This document shows, piece after piece, positions 1-10,418 of a stretch of DNA of 23,823 bases (positions within the stretch are counted from its first letter, which is position 1; the number at the start of each line of letters is the position of its first letter). Position numbers and translations under genes: made by a program. The DNA is from Triparma columacea (taxonomy: Eukaryota; Sar; Bolidophyceae; Parmales; Triparmaceae). A model generated the notes under the pieces. That model searched no databases. It was given only the letters and a program-made list of their open reading frames with translations, and was not told the DNA's origin. The stretch lies in the NCBI GenBank assembly GCA_030267965.1, contig BRYA01001538.1, forward strand, positions 9,743 to 33,565. Reading direction: 5' to 3'.

Positions 1-37
1 ATACATGAGCTGCGACACTAAAACCCACTAACCCCCC

Positions 38-103
38 CCCCCCTACCCCCCCCCCTCCCCCCTTCCCTCCCCCCCCTTTCCCTCCTTCCACCTCCCCTCA
101 TAG
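38..103 (+). other. 3' end of an intron (C-run polypyrimidine tract)
   Basis: A CACTAACC branch-like motif is followed by ~65 nt that is almost only C and T, then CATAG. The downstream reading frame stays open to the acceptor. This is the structure of the other introns in the same gene, so the gene very likely has at least one exon before the window. Confidence 0.6.
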
Positions 104-2981
104 TTTGCGGGGACTCTGGCGTCATGATTCAGACGGGCTGGGAAGACCTCGAAGACAAAAAACCTGTCCCCTATTACCGCGACTGCACCACATGCAAGCT
201 CAACAGCAGCACTATCGAAGGGTACGGGCAGTGGATGGAGAGGGGAAACGGGGACTACGGGCTCACCATGTACCCGGCCAAGACCAGGAAGGACGAGGGG
301 ACCGAGAATGAAGAGGAGACAAGCGCCAAGGTCAGGATGCTGATCGACACAGACTTCCTGGATTACAAGAATGTGGACTACGCCAATAACTTGGTGTGCG
401 AGGAGTACACTGGGGAAGGTGAGAAGAGGGAAGGGGAGGAACCACGCACCATGCCACACTCACGATCTTTTCTCGTGCTACCGCCTGACCCCCCTCCCCT
501 CCCCCCCAACATACATACCCTCAGTCTCGGTCTCCCCCATTTACAACGTCTCCCTCTTCAGCGCCAACGGCATGACCGAATCCGAAATCAACGAATCCGA
601 GATCGATCAATTACCTGTCAAAGGCTACTACTCCAAGGTCACCATACCTTTCAGCACGACCACCACTGGCACGCCCCTAACGGTGTCCGACATCTCCCTC
701 AACGTCAGCACTAACGAGTACCTCTTCACCACCTCTGACACCTGGTCAGTTGAAGAGAACACGGACATTGTTACGGGGGATCCAAAGGCTCAGAATTGGA
801 AGCTTACGCTTACTCCGGAACCTTTCGCGGTGGGGTCAACGACGCTCAAGTTCAACGTCGGCGACGCTTCGACTAGGTGAGGGAACGAGGGAAAGAGTCC
901 CGCTCCCACTAGCGTCCTGCATTCCATGTCAGCTAACTCAACTACACAATCACAACCCCCCCTCTCTCACTCAGGTTCACCGTGACGCCGATTGAGTTCC
1001 CAACCTGTCCTTACCGCGTGACCCTCTTCGGCTTAAGCCTCAAGCCAGTCTCATTCGCATCCATGTCCATCTCTATATCTGTGGCTTTCCAGGCAGTGAT
1101 ATTCCTGTCAGTATCGGCCTTGGGGGACTTCGGCCCGTACAGGAAGATGATTTTGATTCAGGTGAGAAAGTAGGGGACAAGGGATGTGAGGAGGGAGGGG
1201 ATGAAGGCGGAGCGATCCACGAAAGGGTAACCCAAACTATCCCTCTCTCCCTCCTTTCTACCATGCTCAATGCACCATGAAACCAACCTCATCTCCCCCC
1301 CCCCCTCGCCCTCCGCCAGTCCGCTTTTGTCGCCGCTCTCGGAAATTGTAGCTACTTCTTCCTGACCCAGAGCCACCACTACATTTACGGCGCGTACCTC
1401 CTCATTGCCATCCAGGTTGCCCTCGGCATCTCAATCTGCATGTACAATGCTTACATCCCTGAGCTAAGCAGGACCCACCCCAAGTTTGTCCAAATGATGG
1501 ACGACTACAAAAACAAGAGGGGGGAGTTTGACCCGAATAAAAAAACTGGCGATTTGGCAGGTAAAGATAAAAAGGGGAAGAAAAAGAGGGCAAAGGGAGC
1601 AACGGAGCTGCTAGTGAAAAATTTCGCCTTGATACAGGTGAGAACTTTCAACGGGAAACATCAAAGGGTTACGAGGAAGTGTGTAACCACGAAGCGTGCT
1701 CAACACGAAGGGAAAGATCAACCGAGGAAGGCGTGTCGTCCAATACATACATCCCTCCAATACTTGTCCCCGCCTCTAACCCTTATCCCGCTTGGTCCCT
1801 CGCAGGACACTATTTCTGAGACCGGACACATCTGGGGCTACACCGGTGCCACCGGTATGGTTTTGATATCCACCGCAGTTGTGGTTATGACCGGCTTTTA
1901 CCGCATCCTCACGGGCATCCGAATGTGTCTCGTTACCATGGGCATATGGTGGATGGTCTTCACCATACCTGCTATACTTCACCTCCGCAAGCGACAAGGG
2001 CCACCCCTCCCGGGAACAGCGAACTTATTCACTTACATCTGGTTCTCAATTAAGCGTTCGGTTGCAACCTTTTACACCCTCAAGCACATACCAAACACCA
2101 GGAACTTCATGATTTCCTTCTTCCTTTACACGGACGGAATTTCGACGATCTCGCAGTGCGGAGTGCTCTTCGCGACGGGCGAGATGGGAATGAGCGTGCT
2201 CGAATTTGTCATCCTCGCCTTCGTGTCTCCTTTCTTCGGCGCCTTCAACATGTGGTTCGTAATGAAATTGCAGGCGAGGTACAAATGGGAGACCAAGAGC
2301 GTCCTCACCTTTTCCCTCTGCTTGTACACCTTCATTTCTGCCTGGGGCATCTTGGGCTTCTCTAAGGTCATCGGGTACGTTTACAAGGAGGAGCTCTACC
2401 TCATCGTGATATTCTACGGCGGCTTCCTTGCCGTCTATGAGTCTATGTCTCGCACCACTTTCTGCGAGCTTGTCCCCCCCGGCCAGGTCTCTGAGTTCTT
2501 CGGCGTCTACGAGATTTCAGACAAGGGCAGCAGCTGGATCGGCCCCCTCATCGTTGCTTACTTATTCGACGCCTACGGGAGCGTGAGGTACGGCTTCATA
2601 TACCTTTTCACTGCCTGTTCGCTCTCTGTTTACGTTCTGCACTTTCACGTCGACTATGATAAGGGCGCGGACGACGCCCGTGATAAGAGTAAGACTGTTC
2701 GCATGGAGGCCATCCGCTCCAGGTTTGGTGTCAGTAAGAAGCAGATCCAGGCCGAGATCAAGAAGAGGAAGCAGCTTAGAAGCAGTGTCATGTCTAGCAC
2801 CGGCAGCAGCGCGGTCAGCGGGAGGAGCGGGGCTAGCATGAGGAGCGGGGCTAGCAGCGCAGTGAGCAGTATGAGCTCGGCTAGCTCCATGAGCGTAGTG
2901 GAAAAGAGCGTTGTGGAAGAGTCCGAAGGCAGTTCGGATAAGGGGAGCAGCGGCACAGAGATGGTCGAAGTGAAATCTTAG
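104..2981 (+). CDS. Atg22/UMF-type MFS transporter (vacuolar amino-acid effluxer-like), 5' partial
   Basis: Exons I can join in frame: 104-418, 525-876, 975-1161, 1320-1637, 1806-2981; about 780 residues. Each junction has a GT donor (mostly GTGAG) and a CAG/TAG acceptor, and the phases agree. Position 104 follows a branch-like CTAACC, a long C tract and CATAG, so the true start is probably upstream of the window; ATG 124 is the only in-window alternative. The first ~200 residues are polar with several Cys (lumenal-type loop). Family signatures follow: a Cys-Pro-Tyr segment before TM2, the ALGDFGPYRKMIL loop, MYNAYIPEL, and an ISETGHIWGYTGATG stretch like the Ser-x-Gly-x-x-x-Gly-Tyr motif of Atg22. 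About 10-11 hydrophobic segments are visible. The C-terminal ~100 residues are basic, then Ser/Gly-rich. Known family role: export of amino acids from the vacuole after autophagy. Substrate here is inferred. The 168-nt intron 1638-1805 has no in-frame stop, so its retention would still encode protein. Confidence 0.85.
2823..2856 (+). repeat. 18-bp coding tandem repeat, two copies
   Basis: Two near-complete copies of AGGAGCGGGGCTAGCATG lie in the Ser/Gly/Ala-rich C-terminal tail of the Atg22-like protein, giving a repeated R-S-G-A-S peptide. The surrounding sequence is also Ser-rich, so the tail looks like a disordered, easily expanding region. Confidence 0.8.
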
Positions 2982-3123
2982 TAAGGGGGGACAAGGGTTA
3001 TGGGGAGGGAAGTGGGGCGGGGGAGGCCAGCCAGTCAAACAAACAAAACAAATGATGATAAATTCATTCAAAGCTTCTTGCCAGCTGCATTTTCATGTGC
3101 GCTACCTCCCCCCCCTGCGTGCT

Positions 3124-5239
3124 TTAAAGGCTCCTTGACATTTCTGTCATCGCTACACTCCCTCCCCTTGTCGTCGCATTCTCCACCCCCCTCCCATCCC
3201 CCACCTCAATGTCAATGTCCTTAACGTCCACGTTGTTGTCCTTGCACACCCCCTCCAAGAGCCTACATCTCTCCGCCAGCCTCCTATTCTCCCTCACAAC
3301 GCTCCTCCAAACCTCGTTGCTCGGGACCGCCCACGCGTCCGCCTCATTCGCCTCGTCGAACTCCTCAATGTAACCCTCGTCCTCAACGAGCTCCCCGGTT
3401 CCGCTGGACGTGTCTTCCTCGTCCTCCTGATTGTGCCGGAGCCTATCCCCAATAACGTCAACCCTCGTCCAGGCGTTTATTCCGTATGTACCGTAGAATA
3501 TCTCGCCTACTGCCCCAGTCATTGCGTCCGTTACGTTTGCCATCGTCCCGCGCTCTAACACAGCAGGGTTGGGGTTGGTGAGGGGAGAAGAGTCGTTGTG
3601 ATCAGAGGGCCTCGCCCCATCGTCCTCGTGGCTAGTTTCGTACTCGAGCCCGCACCAGGGCTTGCAGAACTTGACCCCATCCTTGAACAGCGGGCTCGGC
3701 TTGAAGAGCCCGTCTGGGAATAGGGGTGAGGGTCCCGTGAGGCCCACGAGGAACCTGAAGGGCGTGACGTCGATCAGGATGTAGAAGGCGAAGCTCAAGG
3801 CGAAGGACAACGCACAGAGCGTCGTGAACGTGATCCCGGTCGACCAGGTCTTCCCGTACTTCAAGTACCAGTTGATGGCCAGGAAGTATTGGATTGTCGG
3901 GTGCACAATGTAAAGGGGGAGCGTGGACCTTGTGAAGAAGTCGTACGCCAGTGGGTTGAACTTGTCGTTGAGAAACTTGCGGGCAAACGCGTAGATGAGG
4001 AGCACGCTCGTATAGCAGCCCGCCCCGTATATGATCCTCATGTCCTGGAAAGGGGGGGGGGGTTGCAAGTTGGTGGCGGGTTAGAATAGAACTGCCCGTC
4101 GAAAAGCCGTCAAAGCGCCATCGTCAAAATGTCATTGTGTGAACCGCCATCGTATGCCTTCTCACCTGCCTCTCGTACGTTGCGTAGACGCCCCCGTTCA
4201 CAAACACGTAGTCCTGCGATCCTTCATAGACAGGCGCAAGGAGGGGGAGGAGGGCAATGTTGAAGAGCGACAGCACAAGGTAGCCTTTGTGGCGGGAGAA
4301 GCAAAGGGCGATGCGGCTCTCCAGCATGGACACGAGGAACCCCGAGAGGAACATGTTGATGTAGGAGATCACTATGAAGAGCCACTTGGACATGGCGTTG
4401 TCCGTCTGCGTCTTGTCGTCAGCCTGCACGAACACGTGCGTGCTAAGGAGGGCTAGCAGGAGTAACACATAGCTGAAGTCGGTGTTCCGAACTCTCTCAA
4501 TGTAGACCGGCAACCCTTGGTACTTCTTCGATTACTTCTTCAAGAACTGTTTTGCCCAGCACGGCTTCAAGTGGCTTTGGTTCCTGGCCCTTCTGGCCAT
4601 CATGACGGGGCTCCACCTCCCGATAATTTTCCTCCTCAAACGCGCCTTCATTGCGTCTTCCAAGGAGGTCACGTACAAGCTCCACAACAAGCTGATGCTG
4701 ACCGGCCTGTGCTACATCCTCGGCTGGGCCCTTTTCTGCGGCATTGCTGTCCCCATCTACTCCTTCCTCAACCTCGGAGGTTTCCCCCTCAACGCAGTTA
4801 AGGTAGTCCCTGGATATGTATGCGTAGGGCAGGACAGCAAGGAAGAACCCTCCAACAAAGGGAATCCCAATTCTGAGAACCCTCTTCACAAAGTAGCTCG
4901 ACATCCTCGTCTTCTTCCATATACTCAGGTTCGCGGCCGCCCCGGCGAGGAAGAAGAACAGCGGCATCACCCACATGTTCCCAAACAACATTATGACATT
5001 TAGGTAAGCGTTGGTGCCATGGCCGTGGAGCTTCACATCGGATTCTTTGTCGTCGAGGAAGCGGATGCTGTGCCCCACTGAAGGAGAGAGGGAGAGGGGA
5101 CAGGGGTCAGTTCGGGGGAGGAGGGGATAAAGAAATGTCTAGGGACGTACTTACTTATCACGATATAAACGTCATACATACGCAGCCAGTCAATCGCGTA
5201 CACACGGGGGCGCGTGTTTTTCACCAGAGGTGGGGTCAT
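3124..5239 (-). CDS. Acyltransferase-3 family membrane protein, interrupted by an internal inversion
   Basis: Minus-strand exons: 5239-5155, 5077 to about 4801, about 4504-4166, and 4044-3124 (stop at 3124-3126). Introns 5154-5078 and 4165-4045 are GT-AG and phases match. The start is the ATG at 5239, giving AIDWLRMYDVYIVI then MGHSI, the N-terminal region of acyltransferase-3 (OafA/MdoC-like) proteins with the early conserved His. Next come WVMPLFFFLAGAAA and a KKTRMSSYFVKRVLRIGIPF helix pair, typical of the family. The following family block (aromatic segment plus a WLWFL core) is absent from this strand and is found on the opposite strand at 4505-4800. After it the minus strand resumes with more TM helices, including LPLYIVHPTIQYFLA (second conserved His). 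The last ~230 residues are a soluble acidic tail ending in a possible coiled coil. Family role: transfer of acyl groups to extracytoplasmic carbohydrates or lipids. Substrate unknown. As it stands the gene cannot encode the complete family fold. Confidence 0.8.
4505..4800 (+). other. Inverted coding segment belonging to the minus-strand acyltransferase
   Basis: On the plus strand, frame beginning at 4506, this segment reads NPWYFFDYFFKNCF, then HGFKWLWFLALLAIM, a basic loop, and GLCYILGWALFCGIAVPIYS. That is the missing central block of the acyltransferase-3 fold, including the conserved His...W-x-W-F-L region. The minus strand here also stays open but is strongly hydrophilic and Glu-rich, as expected for the antisense of Phe/Leu-rich helices. 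Flanking minus-strand coding stops making family sense at RDYL (about 4800) and resumes at YIERVRN (about 4504). With these frames a blunt inversion cannot restore both junctions; one base must also have been gained or lost, or a junction lies at an intron. I see no inverted repeats at the ends. Confidence 0.75.
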
Positions 5240-5551
5240 ATTTACAAAAAATCAGATGAAATCAATTTTTCACGGTTTTGGATTTGGTCCTGACCTCAAG
5301 TTTGAGGAATTCCCAGTTGATCCTTCAAATTCCAACAAAACACATTAATTACAACCGACGAGCCTTATCCGACACCAAAATTACCAACCACTCTACTCAA
5401 CTGTCCCCAAAAGTCAAAACAAACTCTCCACCCTTCACCTGTCGCTTCTTCAATATCCTTCAAGCTCCAAATATATACTTTCAATACACACTTACTACGC
5501 ACCCCAACACCCCCCCAATATAAATTGCCTCCTGACATTGAAAAAACCGGA
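5240..5551. promoter_or_regulatory. Divergent intergenic region (acyltransferase / ankyrin-like gene)
   Basis: About 310 bp separate the two start codons. The sequence is AT-richer than the genes and has no G runs. AAATATATACTTTC near 5469-5482 and AATATAAATT near 5517-5526 are TATA-like for the plus-strand gene. The open frame at 5278-5523 shows no coding character. No other site is supported. Confidence 0.35.
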
Positions 5552-6340
5552 ATGGAACCTTCTTCTTCCTCCCCAGATTACCGACCAAGCTCACCTCACG
5601 TGATTGAGATTGGTCCTTCCGCATACTGGCAGTCCGTCTCTGGAGACGTGACCTCGTCATGGTTTGTTAAATTCACAAACTACACCCGTCTACACGTCGC
5701 TGCGTATTTACGGGATACTGAGGAGGTAAGGAAGACGCTTGAAGCTGGAGCGGACGTTGGTGCCTTTTGCGGTGAGATATTGTTTTATTGTGGCAGCGAG
5801 GAATCTACGAAATGGCGGTACCTTAATGTGAACGCTCTCCACATAGCTGTCTCTGGGGAGGAGATTGGAGGCGTCCCTGAGGGGGGTAACGAACAAGCAA
5901 GAGCAGAAGGGAGGGAGTGCGTTAAGTTGTTGGTGCAAGCAGCGGCGGGAAAAAAGAGCATCGTCAACGCACACGCGGGGAAGCTGCAGTGGTGGTACAG
6001 GGGAGGACCCTTTACTGAACTTGACGGGGTCACGCCTCTCCAGACTGCAATGTTTTTTCAAACGTCTCTTGGAACTGGGCGGGGGAAAGAAGACGCTGAA
6101 GATCTGGTGGTTGTGGGTAGGGCTGATACGGAAAAAATTAAGTGTCGGTGTATCATGGATGATGCTAGTGATATGGCGGACGGTTGGCTTTATCAAGTCA
6201 AGAGGACTGCAAGGGAGCTGGCAAAAGAATGGGAAATCGACCTCCCAAAAGGGAATGCCGATGACGACGACGAGGAGGAGGATGCATTCACGATTGCGCT
6301 GGCCAGCGAGGCTGACAGAGAAAGAGGTGATGGTCTTTAA
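5552..6340 (+). CDS. Small ankyrin-repeat-like protein
   Basis: Single-exon frame of 262 residues from ATG 5552; the open frame extends to 5525 but without an earlier ATG. Three degenerate ankyrin-type helices can be seen. TRLHVAAYLRDTEEVRK with LEAGADVGA is near residues 46-70. NALHIAVSGEE with a later CVKLLVQAA and IVNAHAG is near 94-140. GVTPLQTAMFF is near 160. The spacing between repeats is irregular because of inserted loops. The C-terminus is acidic (DDDDEEEDAF near residue 240). Ankyrin folds mediate protein-protein contacts; no partner or process can be named. It sits head-to-head with the acyltransferase. The ankyrin assignment rests on short motifs, so a non-ankyrin helical protein is possible. 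Confidence 0.6.
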   Translation: MEPSSSSPDYRPSSPHVIEIGPSAYWQSVSGDVTSSWFVKFTNYTRLHVAAYLRDTEEVRKTLEAGADVGAFCGEILFYCGSEESTKWRYLNVNALHIAVSGEEIGGVPEGGNEQARAEGRECVKLLVQAAAGKKSIVNAHAGKLQWWYRGGPFTELDGVTPLQTAMFFQTSLGTGRGKEDAEDLVVVGRADTEKIKCRCIMDDASDMADGWLYQVKRTARELAKEWEIDLPKGNADDDDEEEDAFTIALASEADRERGDGL

Positions 6341-6575
6341 ATTGAAAATAGATACCAAATATTCTTTTCATTCTTCAAGTCTCTGGGTTCCTTTACGCAC
6401 TCTCATTTGCACACCCTCTTTCCGTCTTCTTCGCCCCAACAACACATTCTAGGGAACTCCCAAACACACACACATTCAAGAATTTTTTGAGCTGTGGATT
6501 TACCAATTCCTTGGTTTGCTTTAGAAGTTGTAGGTTCGTTTAAAAGCCCCATTATTCTCAACCCAGGCCTTTGAA

Positions 6576-7889
6576 ATGGACAATGATTCCAAGATAGGTG
6601 AGTTTATCTTCTCAATTCCGTCAATTTGATAATAAAACCACTGGGATCTAAAGCGTTGGCGTTCTTTATTGCTAAATTTACTTCAATTCATCGCCATTCA
6701 TCGCCATTTATCGCCATTCACCGCCATTCATCGATGTCTACCCTCATTAACACCCCCGTCATCCTTAAAATCCTCCAATAAAACGTCAAATCAGAACCCT
6801 CTGGACTTACTGAATACGAGCGTCTTCGTCAGTCCAAGATTCGCCGAAATTTCGAGCACTTGAAATCCTTAGGTCTTGAGCGTGGTGTCATTGCTCCTCT
6901 GCATGGAGGCGAGGATAATGAGGGTAGTAGTAAGAAGAAGAAGAAAAAGAAGAATAAGGTAGTGAAAGGTCTCCCCCCAACAAGGGTTAGTAAAAGGGTT
7001 AGGAAGGAGAAGGTTGAGTACGATGTTGATAAGGCCTACGACCTTTTGGACGACATCGACCCTATGACCATACAGCGAAGTGCTGGTGGTAGGAAGGGAG
7101 GTGGCGTAGTTGGGGGGGGAGGTAAGATGGAGATTTACAAGGAGGTACCAGACGTTATCGAGGGAGACGAGGTAGAAGGTGTGGGGGGGGGAGGTAAAGG
7201 TGGTGGTAAGATGAACGTCAGGGACGTATCCCTCCGTACGTCCATGCTTCGGTCTGGTTTGAACAAACTAATGAACGAAAATACAAAGTACCCGGCTGTC
7301 ATGTGGTTAACAGGGAGCGCAACTAAACCACCTAGTCAGGTGGTATTCAGCAAGTACTCGGGGATCGTTGAGTTCAAGAACGCGTTCCTGTTGTGGGTTA
7401 ACTTCGACGCTAAGGGGGGGGGGTATGTAAACAACTGGAGTGAGGGGGGGAGGTGCATTAAGTGGTATGGGGGAAGCAAACTTAAGATCGAGGATGAGAA
7501 GACGAAGAGGATGGTGGAAATGGGGAAGAAGAAGGAGGGGGAGGGGGGGATTGTTATGATGGCAAGGTGAGGAGAAAGGGGGAGGGGGGGGGGGTAGAAC
7601 AAAACTCCAATTCTCCAGAAAAATAAAACAAAAAACGAACACCTGACAATAATCCGCTTACCCCTCGCCCCATCAACACCTCAGGTTTTGCGAGGGTAGT
7701 AAAAGCCAGCCTTACTGTTACCTCGGTGGCATGTCGTACGTCTCTCACTGTGAGGAGATGACTGGTGAGGGTGTTAGGGTTGCATTCACTTTGAGATTGA
7801 AGGATAATATGGAAGGGGGGACTTGGAAGAAAATGGTGGAATGGGGGAAAGAGGAGGAACAAGAGGGGGAGGAGGAGGGGGTTGAGTAA
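6576..7889 (+). CDS. Basic, probably nuclear protein of unknown function
   Basis: Exons 6576-6597, 6795-7566, 7685-7889; 332 residues; introns GT-AG with matching phases (1 and 2). The N-terminus reads LTEYERLRQSKIRRNFEHLK followed by SLGLE. This helix (YE-x-x-R-x-x-x-I-x-x-N-x-x-x-L-x-x-LGL) precedes Lys/Arg-rich segments in many algal and plant nuclear proteins, such as WDR76-like ones. A run of lysines (KKKKKKK), then PTRVSKRVRKEK, supports nuclear location. The C-terminal ~170 residues form a compact domain with MWLTGSATKPPSQVVF, RCIKWYGGSKL and, across intron 2, PYCYLGGMSYVSHCEE. I do not recognise this domain family with certainty. Gly-rich linkers are encoded by G runs of 7-9, where sequencing slips could shift the frame. 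The acidic tail ends at TAA 7887. Confidence 0.7.
6686..6733 (+). repeat. 10-bp tandem repeat in intron 1, about 4.8 copies
   Basis: The unit ATTCATCGCC is repeated nearly five times with single-base changes inside the first intron (6598-6794) of the basic nuclear-protein gene. It is a simple minisatellite and may vary in length between individuals. Confidence 0.85.
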
Positions 7890-8022
7890 AACTCTTGGGG
7901 GGGGGGTTTAATCTCACAAACATAACTAACATTTTATATCTCAAACACTGCGAATCTCTCTTTCACTCCTACGCCTCTCGACCCAGCCTTGACCCTCCTT
8001 GCCTTTCATAAATATTAGTCAC

Positions 8023-9967
8023 CTATACAAACGGTAAATTCGCCATCCAAGCGATTCCCCCAAGCAGTGCGTAAGTACTTCCCCAAACTCCCATAAATTT
8101 TTTATCCCACCCGATCCCATCCCCGTCCTCTCTCTCTGCATCTTTACCTCCGTAATCCCCCCCTCTGTTAAGCGTCATTATATCCGCTGCTATTATGTAC
8201 GGTAGTGGTGAATGTGACATAACTATCCTCGTTATTATATTAACATGTCCCACCGTTATTACCAGTATTGTCACTGCTAATAAAGAAGCGTAGTGTGGTG
8301 CAAGATCAACACGGAGTGACAACTGATGGATGCGGAGGTTAGTGTACTCGGAGGGAGTTAAGTAATCATCACCTACTCCTAACGTGTATAAGGACGACTG
8401 GCTATTCAACTCAGACGATGATGGTGACCTTGTTTTCAAACCGTCCTTTTCTACTGTCTCTTTATAGTCCCATAATCTAGTAATAGTATTCCAAACCCCA
8501 CCTTCCCAAATTGCCAACCTAATAAACTCCAATGTATACTTAACAATGAAGTAAACCGCCGGACTAGCGATGATGAAGTGGGGGGTGTTTTTTATGTGAT
8601 AGTACGATAGGATGTAACCGGTGTTCCAGTATGTTCTTTGTACTGTTTTGTACGCACTTGTTTGACACGCCATTGTTGCCATGTCCTTTATTGAGGATAT
8701 TAGGTTCGACGGTGTTGTTATGTTCGTGAAGGTCAGAGAAGATTCCATTCGTAAGAAGAGGTTCATTAACTCAGCGATGTCAACGTCTCTGCACATGTCT
8801 TTCGTTGCGTACTCTGCTACACCGCATGTTTGTATTAAATTGCTCACGTTAACTAACAACGAGGGGTATAGGGCTGGGATAAAGGAGAGCGTTAAGATGG
8901 ATAGGTTTTTAACGGTAGGACGAATGTAGAAGGTTGTGATTAGGTGGAGGAGGATTATTGGACCACAGGTACTACGGATCGAGGAGGCGTAGTAAATTGA
9001 GAGGAGGAGGAAGGGAAGAAGGAGGAAGGGCTTGGGGTTGAAGGAGGAGGAGGAGGCTTTGGCGGTTGAGGTGGAGTGGTGATGGAGGATGTGGAAAGTT
9101 AGGAGTGATAGTAGAGTAATAGACTCGGTTGAAGGGACCGTGAAAAACACAGAGGCCGGGTTTAGAAGGTACGCTAGCGTCGCCGCATTTTGGGTTAGGG
9201 TCGGGGTGGGGGGATTCAGGAGGGATATGTAGTAACGGAGGAGAAGAAGGTTTAGGATTGAGGTTAGGAAGGAGAGGAGGTAGGCGGATAGGACGCGGGT
9301 TAAGGGGGTGGGGGGGGAGGAGGGGGAGAACAGGTGGGAGGTTGTGTTTAGTAAGGAGGGGTAGAAGGGGTAGAAGGCGATGAGCGTCTGGGGAAGAGGG
9401 GGAGTGAGTAAGGGATTTTTGGGAGCATTGGACTATGAAGTAGGGTATTGAAGTAGGGGAGAGAATCCAGAGTTACGCTCTCACCTCGTTGTACTCAATT
9501 TCAGGGCACGTCGGATGCACTGTCGATACGAACGTTTTCGGTACTGGCGTCTCTGTAAAGGAGGTTTGCATCTGGTTTAGTTGAAGGGCGATTGCGGGCG
9601 GTAGGGGTTCATTCTGAATGTAAGTCGCTTTGGAGGAGGAGGAGGAGGGGGGAGGTATTGAGCAGGACGAGGGTGATGTCAAGCCTTGAGATTTTCTGAG
9701 GTAGTGCACTGCGTCCCATCTAACTAGTCTTGCAGCTAGTTTTGATGGGGAGGTATCATAGGTTAGGACGTCTGTGGGTTGAGGCTGCGGAAAGGGTAGG
9801 AGGGGAAGTGTATAAATGAATGGTCTGAGGAATAGGATTAGGATTATAAGTAGGAATTGTGGTGGTAGGAGAGATGTTTGTGTGTATGGAGATGCGTGTG
9901 TTGGAGGTGGTTGTGTTGGAGGAGATGTTTGTGTCCTCCTCTTCCCCTCCTTCTCCGGCTTGCCCAT
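8023..9967 (-). CDS. PIGV: GPI mannosyltransferase 2 (PIG-V / Gpi18)
   Basis: Two exons on the minus strand, 9967-9485 and 9387-8023, joined in phase 0 (donor GTGAG, acceptor CCCCAG); 615 residues, longer than the ~430-500 usual for the family. It adds the second mannose to the GPI anchor precursor in the ER lumen using dolichol-phosphate-mannose. Visible signatures: LVRWDAVHYLRKSQGL near residue 80-95 with the expected catalytic Asp of the first lumenal loop, EYNETLIAFYPFYP across the intron, YLLNPASVFFTVPSTES (TM region), YWNTGYILSYYHIKNTPHFI, and a late AHV-equivalent block VGHVNIITRIVMSHSP. About eight or more hydrophobic segments are present. A ~65-residue Ser/Pro-rich insert sits between the catalytic WDA loop and the EYNE-AFYP block, which are close together in most homologues. 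ATG 9967 is used because the in-frame sequence upstream is open to about 10166 but has no ATG. Confidence 0.92.
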
Positions 9968-10418
9968 TTGCTGCTTCTCCGATTTCTTTCCTGCCCCGTT
10001 GAACCTCGTCTGCTTTTCGTTCGCTGTTGATCTGACCCTGGGGGAGCTCTTGCTCTGGTGTTGTCGAGGTGATGGTAGGTCTGTTTTAGAGGCTTTGTGG
10101 ATCTTTTGTAGACTAAAGGGGATAGTAAGACTAATATGAATATAATAGAACGTATAAGAACGTATTGGCGTTCAATCGAAACTAAATGAGAAGAAAAAAT
10201 GAGCCCAAAATCGACCCAAAGGGAGAAAAGAAGGTCCAAAACTGGAGCTTCATTTCCTCCTCATTCAAACGACATCATTACATCAATATACACTTATCAT
10301 ACAATTACACACATACAATTCATCCCCACACACTTTTAATATCCAAATACGTCTTCAAAAGCATTATAATCACACTCCTCCCACAAATACTCCCCCCGAC
10401 AAATACTCTTCCCCTCAA
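9968..10418. promoter_or_regulatory. Divergent intergenic region between PIG-V and FANCL
   Basis: This 451-bp space separates two start codons pointing outward. It contains a near-perfect tandem pair AGAACGTATA / AGAACGTATT at about 10147-10166 followed by TTGGCG. The FANCL-proximal half is AT-rich with many CA and TA dinucleotides. The open frames through it have no recognisable protein character. No defined promoter element is claimed. Confidence 0.3.

Noticed and set aside
43..459. Minus-strand open frame of 138 codons opposite the Atg22-like first exon
   Set aside because: Antisense shadow of a C-rich intron and exon; no family motifs, and the plus-strand exons have matching splice phases.
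4497..4800. Minus-strand open frame through the inverted segment (Glu-rich)
   Set aside because: It is the antisense of Phe/Leu-rich membrane helices. Its sequence has no membrane segment where the acyltransferase-3 fold needs one.
5278..5523. Plus-strand open frame in the divergent intergenic region
   Set aside because: Asn/Thr/Pro-rich AT-biased translation with no family features; it ends just before the ankyrin-like gene and does not join it.
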